This document shows, one piece after another, positions 15,747 to 23,886 of a stretch of DNA of 64,000 nucleotides (the first letter of the stretch is position 1; each line of letters opens with the position of its first letter). The translations under genes were made by a program, and so were the position numbers. The DNA is taken from contig MOEB01000004.1 in assembly GCA_001939945.1 (NCBI GenBank), positions 1 to 64,000 of the forward strand, in the 5' to 3' direction. The notes under the pieces are model-generated. The model was not told where the DNA came from and did no database searches. It saw only the letters and a program-made list of their open reading frames with translations. The DNA is from Aerophototrophica crusticola. GTDB taxonomy: Bacteria > Pseudomonadota > Alphaproteobacteria > Azospirillales > Azospirillaceae.

Positions 15747-16604
15747 CTAGGACCCCTGGCCAGCCCGCACCGGCGAGGGCGGGGCGGCATCGCCGTCGTC
15801 GTAATCCGGAATATCCGGCAATTGCGACGGATCTGCGGCGCCGTCGCGAATCCAGTTGTCCCGCCGCTGGCGGTAGAGGGAGCGCATGGCGGCGTAGTAG
15901 TCGAAGCTGTTCCGCTTCAGGTCGTCGATCACGTCGATGTAGCCGGCGCGGGTATCCGCCACGGTCAGCCCGGCGCGACCATAGGTGAACCAGTCGGCGT
16001 CGTTGTTGCTGGCATAGTTGGATACCGGGTCCGCATAGAACTCCGCCCCGAATCCCACCGCGTCGCGGAGGGAGGAGGACCCGATCACCGGCAACACCAG
16101 GTACGGCCCCTCCGGCACGCCCCAGACCGCCAGGGTCTGGTCGAAGCTTTCATACTCATAGGGGATGCCGTTCTTCCCGGCCACGTCGATCAGACCGCCC
16201 AAGCCGACGGTGGTGTTGATGGCGAAACGCTTCACCACGTCGCCCGCCCCGTCCCAGTCCCCCTGCAGGGTCTGGTTGGCGAGGTCCAGGGGTGAGCGCA
16301 GGTTCTGCAGCACGTTGCGCACGCCGCGCTGCGCCGGGTCGGGCAGCACGGCCCGGTAGATTTCCGCCACCGGGCGGATCAGCACGGCGTCCAGCGCCTC
16401 GTTGAACCAGAAGATGCCCCGGTTCACCGGCTCCAGCGGGTCGTTGTTGTTCACGGGCACCACCGTGCCGGGCGCGCCCGATGCCTGGCCCGGCGGGCCG
16501 TCCAGGGTCGGGGTGGTCGCCTGCTGGGTGCTGGTCGAACAGGCAGCCAGGGCAGTCGCGGCGACCGCCAGCAGCATGAGCCGGGAAAGGGGACCAGGGC
16601 GCAT
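15747..16604 (-). CDS. mlaA: MlaA/VacJ outer-membrane lipoprotein
   Basis: 285 residues from ATG 16604, chosen because it gives a normal lipoprotein signal (MLLAVAATALAACS lipobox); the frame stays open upstream but those residues look non-coding. MlaA hallmarks: DPLEPVNRGIFWFNEALD, RNVLQNLRSPLDLANQTLQGDW, GGLIDVAGKNGIPYEYESFDQTL, and VWGVPEGPYLVLPVIGSSSLRDAVG. MlaA forms a ring in the outer membrane that removes misplaced phospholipid and passes it to MlaC, encoded next. Confidence 0.93.
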   Translation of the reverse strand: MRPGPLSRLMLLAVAATALAACSTSTQQATTPTLDGPPGQASGAPGTVVPVNNNDPLEPVNRGIFWFNEALDAVLIRPVAEIYRAVLPDPAQRGVRNVLQNLRSPLDLANQTLQGDWDGAGDVVKRFAINTTVGLGGLIDVAGKNGIPYEYESFDQTLAVWGVPEGPYLVLPVIGSSSLRDAVGFGAEFYADPVSNYASNNDADWFTYGRAGLTVADTRAGYIDVIDDLKRNSFDYYAAMRSLYRQRRDNWIRDGAADPSQLPDIPDYDDGDAAPPSPVRAGQGS

Positions 16605-16839
16605 GGGGGACAGACTTTCCAGGGTGGGGCGGCGGGGAACCGCCCGGTAGGCCATTGGCGGATATAATGTTGAGAATCGGTGACGCAATGATCCTGGACC
16701 TCCGACCAGCCATGCAGGGTTGCCGTCCCCAGTTCGGGGTAGACCATTCGGCGAGGTCGGATGGCGTGTGCAGCAGGAACGCAACCCAAGGGGAAAAGTT
16801 GCAAGTACCTGCCGGACCACGGACCAAGGTTTACAAGGC
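16605..16839. other. Divergent promoter region, mlaA / arsR-metF
   Basis: Non-coding stretch between mlaA (minus) and the arsR/methyltransferase gene (plus). Apart from the palindrome at 16840-16855 and an AT-rich tail near 16840-16860, no clear motif stands out. Confidence 0.5.
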
Positions 16840-16855
16840 ATAAAGATATCTTTAT
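16840..16855. promoter_or_regulatory. Perfect 16-bp palindrome, likely ArsR/SahR operator
   Basis: ATAAAGATATCTTTAT is perfectly self-complementary and lies 51 bases before the start of an ArsR-family regulator gene. Regulators of the SahR type control methionine-cycle genes, respond to S-adenosylhomocysteine, and bind AT-rich palindromes of this sort. The neighbour metF fits such a regulon. The exact SahR consensus is from memory, so the assignment is inference. Confidence 0.7.
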
Positions 16856-16906
16856 ATATTGATCCAGCGGCTGACGTTGGCCCGATCCCTGGTGAAGGCT
16901 GGTGCC

Positions 16907-17881
16907 ATGGAGTTTCTGCTGAATGCGTTGAAGGCCGCGGCTGAGCCTACGCGGCTCCGCCTGCTGGCCTTGTGCGCCCATGGCGAACTCACCGTGACCG
17001 AGCTGACCCAGATCCTGGGCCAGAGCCAGCCCCGTGTCTCCCGGCACCTGAAGCTGCTGTGTGAGGCGGGATTGCTGGAGCGCTACCGGGAAGGCATCTG
17101 GGCCTATTACCGCTTGGCGGAGCGTGGCCCCACGGCGGAGCTGGCCCGCACCCTGGTGGACGCGCTGCCCGCCGACGATTCGGGCCTCGTGCTGGACCTG
17201 GAGCGTCTGGAGAGCATCCGCGACAGCCGCCGCACCGCCGCCGCGCGGTACTTCAGTGAGAATGCCGGACGCTGGCATGAGATCCGCAGCCTGCACGTGC
17301 CCGAGGCGGAGGTGGAGCAGAGGCTCCTTTCCCTGCTGCCGGAGACAGGTGTGCAGGATTTGCTGGACGTGGGCACCGGCACCGGCCGGATGCTGGAGCT
17401 GTTCGGCCCCCGGGTGGGCCGGGCGCTGGGCATCGACAGCTCGCGCGAGATGCTGGCCGTGGCCCGGGTGAACCTGGAGAAGGCGGGCCTGCGCAACTGC
17501 CAGGTGCGCTTGGGCGACATGTACCAGCTGGCATTGCCGGGGCAGAGCCAGGATGCGGTGATCTTCCACCAGGTGCTGCACTTCGCGGAGGAGCCGGCGG
17601 AGGCGCTGGGGGAGGCCGCGCGCCTGCTGCGGCCCGGCGGCACCCTGCTGGTGGTGGACTTCGCCCGCCATGAGCTGGAAGCCCTGCGCACCGACCATGC
17701 CCACCGCCGCCTTGGCTTCGACTCAGGTGAGGTGGAGGGCTGGATGGCCAAGGCCGGCCTTGCCCCCGAACCCGTGGTGGCCCTGCCGGGCCAGCCCCTC
17801 ACCGTCTGCGTCTGGCGCGGCACCCGCCCGCCCGCCGCCCAACCCGTTCCCACCCGCGCCATCGCCGGAGCCCTGTCATGA
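16907..17881 (+). CDS. ArsR-family regulator fused to SAM methyltransferase domain
   Basis: 324 residues from ATG 16907. Residues ~1-85 are an ArsR winged helix (EPTRLRLLALC, LTQILGQSQPRVSRHLKLL, wing YREGIWAYYRL) without the metal-binding Cys motif. Residues ~125-290 are a class I methyltransferase (motif I LLDVGTGTGRMLELF, FHQVLHFAEEPAEAL, LLRPGGTLLVVDF). The fusion plus co-transcription with metF (four-base ATGA overlap) points to a methionine-cycle regulator that senses SAM or SAH through the methyltransferase fold. Whether the domain still methylates anything is unknown. A TTG start at 16859 is less likely because it lies close to the palindrome. Confidence 0.88.
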   Translation: MEFLLNALKAAAEPTRLRLLALCAHGELTVTELTQILGQSQPRVSRHLKLLCEAGLLERYREGIWAYYRLAERGPTAELARTLVDALPADDSGLVLDLERLESIRDSRRTAAARYFSENAGRWHEIRSLHVPEAEVEQRLLSLLPETGVQDLLDVGTGTGRMLELFGPRVGRALGIDSSREMLAVARVNLEKAGLRNCQVRLGDMYQLALPGQSQDAVIFHQVLHFAEEPAEALGEAARLLRPGGTLLVVDFARHELEALRTDHAHRRLGFDSGEVEGWMAKAGLAPEPVVALPGQPLTVCVWRGTRPPAAQPVPTRAIAGALS

Positions 17882-18822
17882 GCCTAGCCGAACTGCTGGA
17901 CGCCACCACCGACCCGACCGCCCTGGTGACGACCCCGTCCGGCCTGTCCGTCAGCTTCGAGTTCTCGCCGCCCAAGACGGAGAAGGCGCACGAGAACCTG
18001 TGGGCCGCCATCCACCGGCTGGCCCCGCTGAAGCCGTCCTTCATGTCCGTGACCTATGGCGCCGGCGGCACCACGCGGGAGCGGACCCATGCCACGGTGA
18101 CGGAGATCCAGGCCAAGACCGGCATCCCCGCCGCCGCCCACCTGACCTGCGTCGGCTCCACGCGGGAGGAGATCGACGAGATCGCCCGCACCTATTGGGA
18201 CGCCGGCATCCGCCACATCGTAGCATTGCGCGGCGACCCGCCGCTGAAGGCGGACGGCACCGGTGGCCTGGGCGGCCTTGGGTATGAACCGCATCCCGGC
18301 GGCTACGCCTATGCCGCCGACCTGGTGGAGGGGCTGAAGCGGGTGGCGGACTTCGAGGTCTCGGTCGCCTGCTTCCCGGAGATCCACCCGGAGGCGCCCA
18401 GCGCCGACATCGACCTGGACAATCTGAAGCGCAAGGTCGACGCGGGCGCCAGCCGCGCCATCAGCCAGTTCTTCTTCGACCCGGCGGTGTTCCTGCGCTT
18501 CCGCGACAAGGCGGCGGACAGGGGCATCGACGTGCCCATGGTCCCCGGCATCATGCCCATCCTGAACTTCACCAAGACCGCGGAGATGGGCCGCAAGTGC
18601 AACACCTACATCCCCCGCTGGATGACCAACCTGTTCGAAGGGTTGGACGACTCGCCGGAGACGCGGCACTTGGTGGCCGCCACCGTGGCCATCGAGCAGT
18701 GCCGCTACCTGGCCAAGCACGGGGTGAAGGATTTCCACTTCTACACCATGAACAAGGCCGACCTGACCGTCGCCCTCTGCCACATGCTGGGCGTGCGGGC
18801 GAAGGCGAAGGTGGTCGCCTAA
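17878..18822 (+). CDS. metF: Methylenetetrahydrofolate reductase
   Basis: 314 residues, normal length for bacterial MetF. Family motifs: VSFEFSPPKTEKA with the catalytic Glu, SVTYGAGGTTRERT, HLTCVG, RHIVALRGDPP, GGYAYAADLV, CFPEIHPEAP, QFFFDPAVFLRF and VPGIMPI. Reduces 5,10-methylene-THF to 5-methyl-THF with FAD and NADH, supplying the methyl group for methionine synthase. Translationally coupled to the upstream ArsR/methyltransferase regulator. Confidence 0.97.
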   Translation: MSLAELLDATTDPTALVTTPSGLSVSFEFSPPKTEKAHENLWAAIHRLAPLKPSFMSVTYGAGGTTRERTHATVTEIQAKTGIPAAAHLTCVGSTREEIDEIARTYWDAGIRHIVALRGDPPLKADGTGGLGGLGYEPHPGGYAYAADLVEGLKRVADFEVSVACFPEIHPEAPSADIDLDNLKRKVDAGASRAISQFFFDPAVFLRFRDKAADRGIDVPMVPGIMPILNFTKTAEMGRKCNTYIPRWMTNLFEGLDDSPETRHLVAATVAIEQCRYLAKHGVKDFHFYTMNKADLTVALCHMLGVRAKAKVVA

Positions 18823-18840
18823 GGCCGGCGACCGCCGGCC
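18823..18840. repeat. CGGCGACCGCCG palindrome (family B)
   Basis: GGCCGGCGACCGCCGGCC begins right after the metF stop codon, as the 2366 copy does after its gene. Self-complementary arms with a four-base GACC-type centre. Could end the arsR-metF transcript, although no T-run follows. Confidence 0.55.
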
Positions 18841-18952
18841 CGCGGGTCCACCCTGTCCTTTTGGTCCTTTGCGCGAAAGGGTAAGTGGGATCACCCTCTG
18901 GGGGAGGGGAGGCCGGCCCCGGCCTTCCCGTCTTCTTGGGAGGGGGGCGGAC

Positions 18953-19174
18953 ATGACCCGTATCCTGCTGTCCAGCGCCAACCCGTCCGGCAAGCGGACG
19001 GAAGAGATACTATCCGAGATCCGGTCCGACCTGCTGGTGCGCATGGTCGGCTACGGCCAGGATCCCCGGCGCGAGATGCGCGCCATCCTGGACAACAACG
19101 TCCGTATCCTGGGACTGCTGACCGAAGCCATCCGGCTGGCGGAGGAGAACAGCCGCGTCCTGGACCAGGGATAG
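18953..19174 (+). CDS. Small hypothetical protein
   Basis: 73 residues with a strong GGGAGGGG ribosome site ahead of ATG 18953. Not recognised. N-terminal MTRILLSSANPSGKRTEEIL, then a predicted long helix (RREMRAILDNNVRILGLLTEAIRLAEENSRVLDQ) that is amphipathic with Leu/Ile at heptad-like spacing. No signal peptide or membrane segment. Stands alone between metF and the DUF2141 gene. Confidence 0.6.
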   Translation: MTRILLSSANPSGKRTEEILSEIRSDLLVRMVGYGQDPRREMRAILDNNVRILGLLTEAIRLAEENSRVLDQG

Positions 19175-19523
19175 GCTGGGCTTGCGCCGACAAAGCGGCC
19201 TAAGCCATAGTAATATTAATGTTTTCTTGCTCAATCATTGACAGAAACTGAGCATCGCCATGAACGGATAGGGCACAGAGCAAGAAAGTCGGGACATTGG
19301 CCGTGAACGGACGGGGATCGTCCGGTTAGCCCGGATGTTCTCTCTCACTTAAGCCATAACTACTTCGGGTAGGTCTTGCGCCAGTGTGCGGGCCGGGATG
19401 CCCGCGACCGGGGCAAGCCGGGCGGGCACCCCTTACGGACGGTCGTTCCCGTCACTTTCCCCCGCATATAGTGGGGGCACCGGGCCCCTGATGGCCCGCG
19501 ACCCCGTTGGAGCCGCCCCCGCC
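19175..19523. other. AT-richer intergenic region
   Basis: About 350 bases with lower GC than its surroundings, including TAATATTAATGTTTTCTTGC near 19211 and a TTGACA at 19238-19243. A short hairpin CGGACG-GGGAT-CGTCCG sits at 19308-19324. This probably holds the promoter of the DUF2141 gene. An unannotated small RNA is possible but I see no family signature. Confidence 0.4.
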
Positions 19524-19961
19524 ATGCGCCTTCCCACCCGCCCCACCCTGGCCGTGACCCTGGCCCTCGGGGCCGCGGCGCCCGCCCTGGCCGGCGACCT
19601 CAGCGTCTTCATCACCAACGTCGCCCCGCTGGCCGGGGCCAGCCAGCTCCGCGCCGCCATCTATGACAGTGAGGAGGCGTTCGAGAAGAACGGCGCCCCC
19701 GTGGCCGCCCTGGTGCTGCGCAACGCGCGTGACGGGGCCCATCTGGCCGTGGGGCCGCTGCCGCCGGGCAAGTATGCGGTACGCGTCTTCCAGGACCTGA
19801 ACGACAACGGCAAGGTGGACACCAACCTGCTGGGGGTCCCGACAGAGCCCTTCGGCTTTTCCAACGACGCCATCGGCACCCTGGGGCCGCCCAGCTTCGG
19901 CGCCGCCGCGGTGGTGGTGGGGGATGCGGGGGCCTCGCTGAAGATCAACCTCCGCCGCTAG
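19524..19961 (+). CDS. DUF2141-family secreted protein
   Basis: 145 residues. Signal peptide ends PALAGD. The mature part matches DUF2141: DLSVFITNV...GASQLRAAIYDSEEAF, then the signature PGKYAVRVFQDLNDNGKVDTNLLGVPTEPFGFSNDA. It resembles a small transthyretin-like beta sandwich; the DLNDNGKVD stretch looks like a calcium-type loop. Function unknown for the family. ATG 19524 was chosen because it starts the signal peptide; an ATG at 19491 is in frame. A second, tandem-domain member lies 1.2 kb downstream. Confidence 0.85.
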   Translation: MRLPTRPTLAVTLALGAAAPALAGDLSVFITNVAPLAGASQLRAAIYDSEEAFEKNGAPVAALVLRNARDGAHLAVGPLPPGKYAVRVFQDLNDNGKVDTNLLGVPTEPFGFSNDAIGTLGPPSFGAAAVVVGDAGASLKINLRR

Positions 19962-20109
19962 GACGGTTTCCGGGGCCCGGGAGCCGTGCCGGCGTCGCCA
20001 CCTTGCCCCGGCCGCGCCCATCGCCTGCCACAAAGTCCCCCCAGCTTGCAGGGGTGCCCGCTCGTCCGGGCGATGGATGGGAGCACCCCCGGGGGTGCCG
20101 CGTGGAGTG

Positions 20110-20772
20110 ATGAAGCCGACCATTGCCATCCTGGGCCTCACCTTGGCCGCCTGGGCCGGTCCCGCCGCCGCCGGGTCGGTCACGCTCTTTTCCGAAGGCC
20201 ACTTCCGGGGGGAGCGGCTGACCATCGACGGCGACATCTCCAACCTGTCCAAGCTGCCGCCCTGGAATGACCGGGCGCGCTCGCTGGTGGTGAACAGCGG
20301 TGTCTGGGAAGTCTGCAAGCACAAGAAATACAAGGACTGCGTCCAGCTCCGCCGCGGCGCCCGTGTCGCCGACCTGGGCCAGATCGGCTATTTCGGCCAG
20401 ATCAGTTCCTTGCGCCAGGTGGGGGATGATTACGGCTGGCGTGGCCGCGACCGCGACCGTGACTGGGACGATGACCGGCGTTGGCCGCGCGACCCGGACT
20501 GGCGTGACGACGATTGGCGCCGCCCGCCCCCGCCACCCCCGCCGCCGCCCCGCTGGGGCGACCGTGACTGGGACCGTGACCGGGATTGGGGCGGGGACCG
20601 GGATTACGACTGGTCCAGCTGCCAGCGCCAGGTCTATGACGGGCTGATCCAGCGCTACGGCTATCGCGCCCGGGCGCGTTTCAGCGGCTTCCCCGACGAG
20701 GGCACGGTCTGGTTCGACGGCCAGCCCTGGCAGTTCCGCTGCCGCGGCGGTCGGGTGAACATCTGGCAGTAG
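20110..20772 (+). CDS. Beta/gamma-crystallin-type secreted protein with Arg-Asp repeats
   Basis: 220 residues. Signal peptide ends AAAGS. Residues ~22-105 form a crystallin-like unit (VTLFSEGHFRGERLTIDGD, then WEVCKHKKYKDCVQLRRGARVADL). A low-complexity linker of RDRDWDDD-type repeats (about 115-180) surrounds a run of nine prolines. The last ~45 residues (CQRQVYDGLIQRYGYRARARF...FRCRGGRVNIWQ) form a separate small domain with two Cys. Envelope or secreted. The charged linker may be disordered. GTGGAGTG precedes the start. Confidence 0.8.
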   Translation: MKPTIAILGLTLAAWAGPAAAGSVTLFSEGHFRGERLTIDGDISNLSKLPPWNDRARSLVVNSGVWEVCKHKKYKDCVQLRRGARVADLGQIGYFGQISSLRQVGDDYGWRGRDRDRDWDDDRRWPRDPDWRDDDWRRPPPPPPPPPRWGDRDWDRDRDWGGDRDYDWSSCQRQVYDGLIQRYGYRARARFSGFPDEGTVWFDGQPWQFRCRGGRVNIWQ

Positions 20773-20779
20773 GCCCGGC

Positions 20780-20962
20780 TCAGGACGGGTCCCGCTCCGT
20801 GGCCTCCACCGCCGACTGGTAGGCGGAGGCGACGGCGATGGCGGTGATCACCGCCAGGGCCTGGGCGCTTGCCCCCTCCAGCCCCGCGATGCCGGTCAGC
20901 AGCCAGTGCGCGGTCCCCCCAGCCACCAGGGCCAGCAGGATCGCCAGCAAATTCCGCAACAT
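20780..20962 (-). CDS. Small membrane protein
   Basis: 60 residues with a strong GGAGGGGG ribosome site nine bases before ATG 20962. Two hydrophobic segments (LLAILLALVAGGTAHWLL and AQALAVITAIAVASAYQ) and a charged end ATERDPS. Function not recognised. It sits on the opposite strand between two secreted-protein genes; the crystallin-like gene converges on it with a 7-base gap. Confidence 0.55.
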   Translation of the reverse strand: MLRNLLAILLALVAGGTAHWLLTGIAGLEGASAQALAVITAIAVASAYQSAVEATERDPS

Positions 20963-21185
20963 GGGCCAGTCCCCCTCCAGACACCCCCCATCCCCCTGGA
21001 ACAAGGGGGCGCCCCGTTCGTCCCAACGCAGGGCCCCTGGGCAGGCTCCCGCGCGGACGATTCCCAGCGAGATTGTGCAGGTGCCCGGGTGGTCAAGCCG
21101 CGGTGGCAGGGCGCATCCGCGAGGGCCCTTGACGGCCGGGGCAGGGTCTGCCAGCCAGGGCGGGTAGCCCTTCCGAGAGGTTCGC

Positions 21186-21995
21186 ATGCCCGCCCGCCTT
21201 GCCGCCGTCCTGTCGGTGCTCGCCCTGGCCGTCCCCGGTGCCGCCGCGGCCGACCTGACCGTCACCACCCCAGGCATAAGCGGGGCGGAGGGGACGGTGC
21301 GGGTCATGCTGTTCGACAATGACAAGGACTACCGCGACCTGGACCGGCCGAGGCTGACCCTGCGGGTGCCCGCCCTGGACGGGGTGCCGGAGTACCGGAT
21401 CGGCGGGCTGGCGCCGGGCAGCTACGCCGTCGCCGCCCACCATGACCGGGACAATGACGGCGACGTGGAATACACGGTGGCCGACGGCATCGGTGACCCG
21501 CTGGCGGTCGGCGGCGGCCGGCCCCTGCTGAAGCGCCCGCCCATCCCTGCCTTCGCCGACGTCGCCGTCCCGCTGGCGGGGAAGGGGCCGGCAGCGGTGG
21601 CCCTCGCCCTCGGCCCCGGCGCCAAGCTGGAACGGCGACCCCAGGGCCCCACCCTGCGCCTGAGGAACCTGCCGACGGGGGAGGGGGTGCTGCGCCTGCG
21701 CCTGTTCGCGGACGGGAAGGGTTGGGCCCGGGCGGCGGAAAGCGGGCGCGACGCCACGGTGTTCCTGAACCGGACCGGACCCGCGTCGGCGGAGCTGACC
21801 CTGACCCTGCCGCCCCTGCCGGAGGGCCGCTACGCCGTGCTGGCCTTCTTCGAACCCATCCCCGACGGCCGGCTGGGCGAGGGGGAGCCGCGGGCCGTCA
21901 GCGGGGAGGCACCCGCAGGCGGGGCCCTGCCGACGTTCGAGGCGGCGGCCGTGCCGCTGCTCCCCGGCACGGAAACGGCGCTCACCCTGCGCTGA
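21186..21995 (+). CDS. Tandem DUF2141-like secreted protein
   Basis: 269 residues, signal peptide ending AAAADL. Two DUF2141-like units: residues ~23-130 (GTVRVMLFDNDKDY, GLAPGSYAVAAHHDRDNDGDVEYTVADGIGDPLAVGG) and ~150-265 (GVLRLRLFADGKGW, LPEGRYAVLAFFEPIPDGRLGEGEPRAVSGEAP). The first keeps the Asp-rich loop; the second has lost most of its acidic residues. Probably arose by internal duplication and may bind a divalent metal through the first unit only. Role unknown. Confidence 0.75.
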   Translation: MPARLAAVLSVLALAVPGAAAADLTVTTPGISGAEGTVRVMLFDNDKDYRDLDRPRLTLRVPALDGVPEYRIGGLAPGSYAVAAHHDRDNDGDVEYTVADGIGDPLAVGGGRPLLKRPPIPAFADVAVPLAGKGPAAVALALGPGAKLERRPQGPTLRLRNLPTGEGVLRLRLFADGKGWARAAESGRDATVFLNRTGPASAELTLTLPPLPEGRYAVLAFFEPIPDGRLGEGEPRAVSGEAPAGGALPTFEAAAVPLLPGTETALTLR

Positions 21996-22027
21996 GCGGC
22001 TCCCGCCCGTTCACGCCACAACCGATG

Positions 22028-22052
22028 GGAACCCTCCTTCCCCCGGCCTGTT
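22028..22052 (+). promoter_or_regulatory. EcfG-like promoter (GGAAC-N16-TGTT)
   Basis: GGAAC at 22028-22032 and TGTT at 22049-22052 are separated by 16 bases, one mismatch from the alphaproteobacterial general-stress consensus GGAAC-N16/17-CGTT. It lies 58 bases before the SRPBCC gene, suitable for a short leader. Confidence 0.45.
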
Positions 22053-22109
22053 GTCGGGGGGAATTGCCAACCCGCCGGGTCAGCAACGGCGGCAACTTGG
22101 AGGGATTCC

Positions 22110-23153
22110 ATGAGCAACTACGGCACATCCGGGCGCGGCTACGGCTACGGCATGGACGATGACGACGACTCCTACGGCGGCGGCTATGGCGGCCGCGGCG
22201 CCGGGAGCAACTATGGGTCGCGCTCCGGCGGGTCGCGGTTCGGCGGGTCCCGGATGGGGTCCTTCGGCCAGGGCGGCCGTGGCGGCCGTGGGCAGGAGCG
22301 TGGCACCCAGGGCACCGGCTCGGCCTACCAGATGGCGCCGCTGGTCGTGGGCGGCCTGATGGCGGCGCTGGGCGTCCGGCGTGGCGGCTGGCTGGGTTAC
22401 GGCATCGCGCTGGCCGGGCTGGGCGTCATCCAGCAGGCCTTCAGTGGCAAGCCCGACATCGCCCAATGGGTGGGCATGGGCGGCCAGGTGGACCATGAGA
22501 GCCGGGCCAGCACCGTGTCCCACACGGTGACCATCAACCGGTCCGCCGAGGACCTGTACAGCTTCTGGCGGGACTTCTCCAACCTGCCGCAGTTCATGAA
22601 CCACATCGACCGGATCGAGGTGATCGACGACCGCAACTCCCATTGGGTGGCCAAGGCCCCGGCGGGGCTGCGCGTCTCCTGGGATGCCCAGGTCACCGAC
22701 GACCAGCCGAACCGCCGCATCGCCTGGCGGGCGGTCGAGGGGTCCGACGTGCCGAACTGGGGCCATGTGGAGTTCCGGCCGGCGCCGGGCGGCCGCGGCA
22801 CCGAGCTGCACGCCGTCATCCGCTACGAGCCGCCGGGCGGCGCCCTGGGCCGCGCCGTCGCCAAGCTGCTGGGCGAGGAGCCGCAGCAGCAGATGATCGA
22901 CGACCTGAACCGCTTCAAGCGGATGATGGAGACCACGGGCGCGGGCTCCGGCTCGTCCTCCTCGTCCATGGGCTCCACCTCCTCCATGGGCGGGTCCGCC
23001 ACCGGTTCCACCTCCTCCGTGGGTGGCACCAGCGGCGCCACCCTGGGCAGCTCCACCAGCACGGGCAGCCTGGGCGGCGGCACCGGTTCCACCACCGGCA
23101 GCACCACCCGCACGGGGGCCATGGCCGGCAGCACCACGGGCACGGGTTCGTAA
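22110..23153 (+). CDS. SRPBCC (COQ10/START-like) protein with Gly-rich head and Ser/Thr/Gly-rich tail
   Basis: 347 residues. The first ~70 are Gly/Ser/Tyr/Arg-rich with an acidic MDDDDD patch. Residues ~75-105 are two hydrophobic segments (GGLMAALGVRRGGWLGYGI), then an SRPBCC domain ~130-275 of the type seen in stress proteins: VSHTVTINRSAEDLYSFWRDFSNLPQFMNHIDRIEV, ARAGL-like strand, RGTELHAVIRYEPPGG, LGEEPQQQMIDDLNRFKRMMETT. The tail (~285-347) is Ser/Gly/Thr low complexity. Relatives are often in stress regulons, which fits the EcfG-like box upstream. Ligand unknown. Confidence 0.82.
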   Translation: MSNYGTSGRGYGYGMDDDDDSYGGGYGGRGAGSNYGSRSGGSRFGGSRMGSFGQGGRGGRGQERGTQGTGSAYQMAPLVVGGLMAALGVRRGGWLGYGIALAGLGVIQQAFSGKPDIAQWVGMGGQVDHESRASTVSHTVTINRSAEDLYSFWRDFSNLPQFMNHIDRIEVIDDRNSHWVAKAPAGLRVSWDAQVTDDQPNRRIAWRAVEGSDVPNWGHVEFRPAPGGRGTELHAVIRYEPPGGALGRAVAKLLGEEPQQQMIDDLNRFKRMMETTGAGSGSSSSSMGSTSSMGGSATGSTSSVGGTSGATLGSSTSTGSLGGGTGSTTGSTTRTGAMAGSTTGTGS

Positions 23154-23180
23154 CCCCACCCCGACCCGGACGTGACGCGA

Positions 23181-23210
23181 AGCCCGCGCGGGGGAACCCC
23201 CGTGCGGGCT
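23181..23210 (+). terminator. Terminator after the SRPBCC gene
   Basis: Two 14-base arms (AGCCCGCGCGGGGG and CCCCCGTGCGGGCT) pair at 13 positions plus one G-U, with a two-base centre, followed by TTTCG. A stable hairpin 28 bases after the stop codon. Confidence 0.75.
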
Positions 23211-23281
23211 TTCGCCGCTTGGGTGGGGGCGCCGTCCAACCTTTCCACTCAACAAACCTCCCACCCAAGAGGATGGTCGCT

Positions 23282-23872
23282 ATGAGACGGACCCTTGCCC
23301 CGCTCCTCACCCTCGCCGCGCTGCTGGCCGGACCGCCGGCCTGGGCGCAGGTCACCACGGGTGGCGTTCCCGCGACGGGGGCGGAATCGAAGGCCCTGCC
23401 CAAAGCCGGCAAACCCTTGGCAGAGGCGGACCGCTCCTTCCTGGAAGGCGCCATCGGCACCGCCATCTACACGGTCGAGGCCTCCCGCCTCGCCGCCGAG
23501 CGTTCGGACAATGAAGAGGTGCAGCAGTTGGCGGAGACGCTGCTCACCTCCCAGAAGGGCCTGCATGACGACCTGACCGCCATCGCCAACGACCAGGGCG
23601 CCCTGCCGGCGGCGGAGCTGGACCCACCCCGCTCGGCCATGCTGGAGCAACTCCGCCAGGTGGGCGACGGCGGCTTCGACCAGCTCTGGCTGGAACAGCA
23701 GGTGGACAGCCAGCGCCGGGCGGTGGAGCTTTACCAGCAGGCCGCCGCCGGTTCCCAGGACGGGGTCCTGTCCAGCATGGCCCGGGACGCGTTGCCGACC
23801 TTGCAGGAAAACCTGGGCGCCCTGGAACAGGCTGCCGGCGCCGGCATGGCCCAGAACCAGGCGCCAAGATAG
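23282..23872 (+). CDS. DUF4142-family exported protein
   Basis: 196 residues. Start ATG 23282 is preferred over ATG 23273 because AAGAGG sits nine bases before it. Signal peptide ends AWAQV. Two helical ferritin-like halves typical of DUF4142: DRSFLEGAIGTAIYTVEASRLAAERSDNEEVQQLAETLL, then WLEQQVDSQRRAVELYQQAAAGS. The family is predicted to fold as a four-helix bundle in the periplasm; function unknown, often stress-linked. It is 14 bases ahead of the next small gene, so probably one transcript. Confidence 0.82.
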   Translation: MRRTLAPLLTLAALLAGPPAWAQVTTGGVPATGAESKALPKAGKPLAEADRSFLEGAIGTAIYTVEASRLAAERSDNEEVQQLAETLLTSQKGLHDDLTAIANDQGALPAAELDPPRSAMLEQLRQVGDGGFDQLWLEQQVDSQRRAVELYQQAAAGSQDGVLSSMARDALPTLQENLGALEQAAGAGMAQNQAPR

Positions 23873-23886
23873 GGGAGGGGAAACCG

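Noticed and set aside
19201-19270. tRNA or small RNA in the AT-rich gap
   Set aside because: No cloverleaf, anticodon stem or T-loop consensus was found; AT content alone is not evidence.
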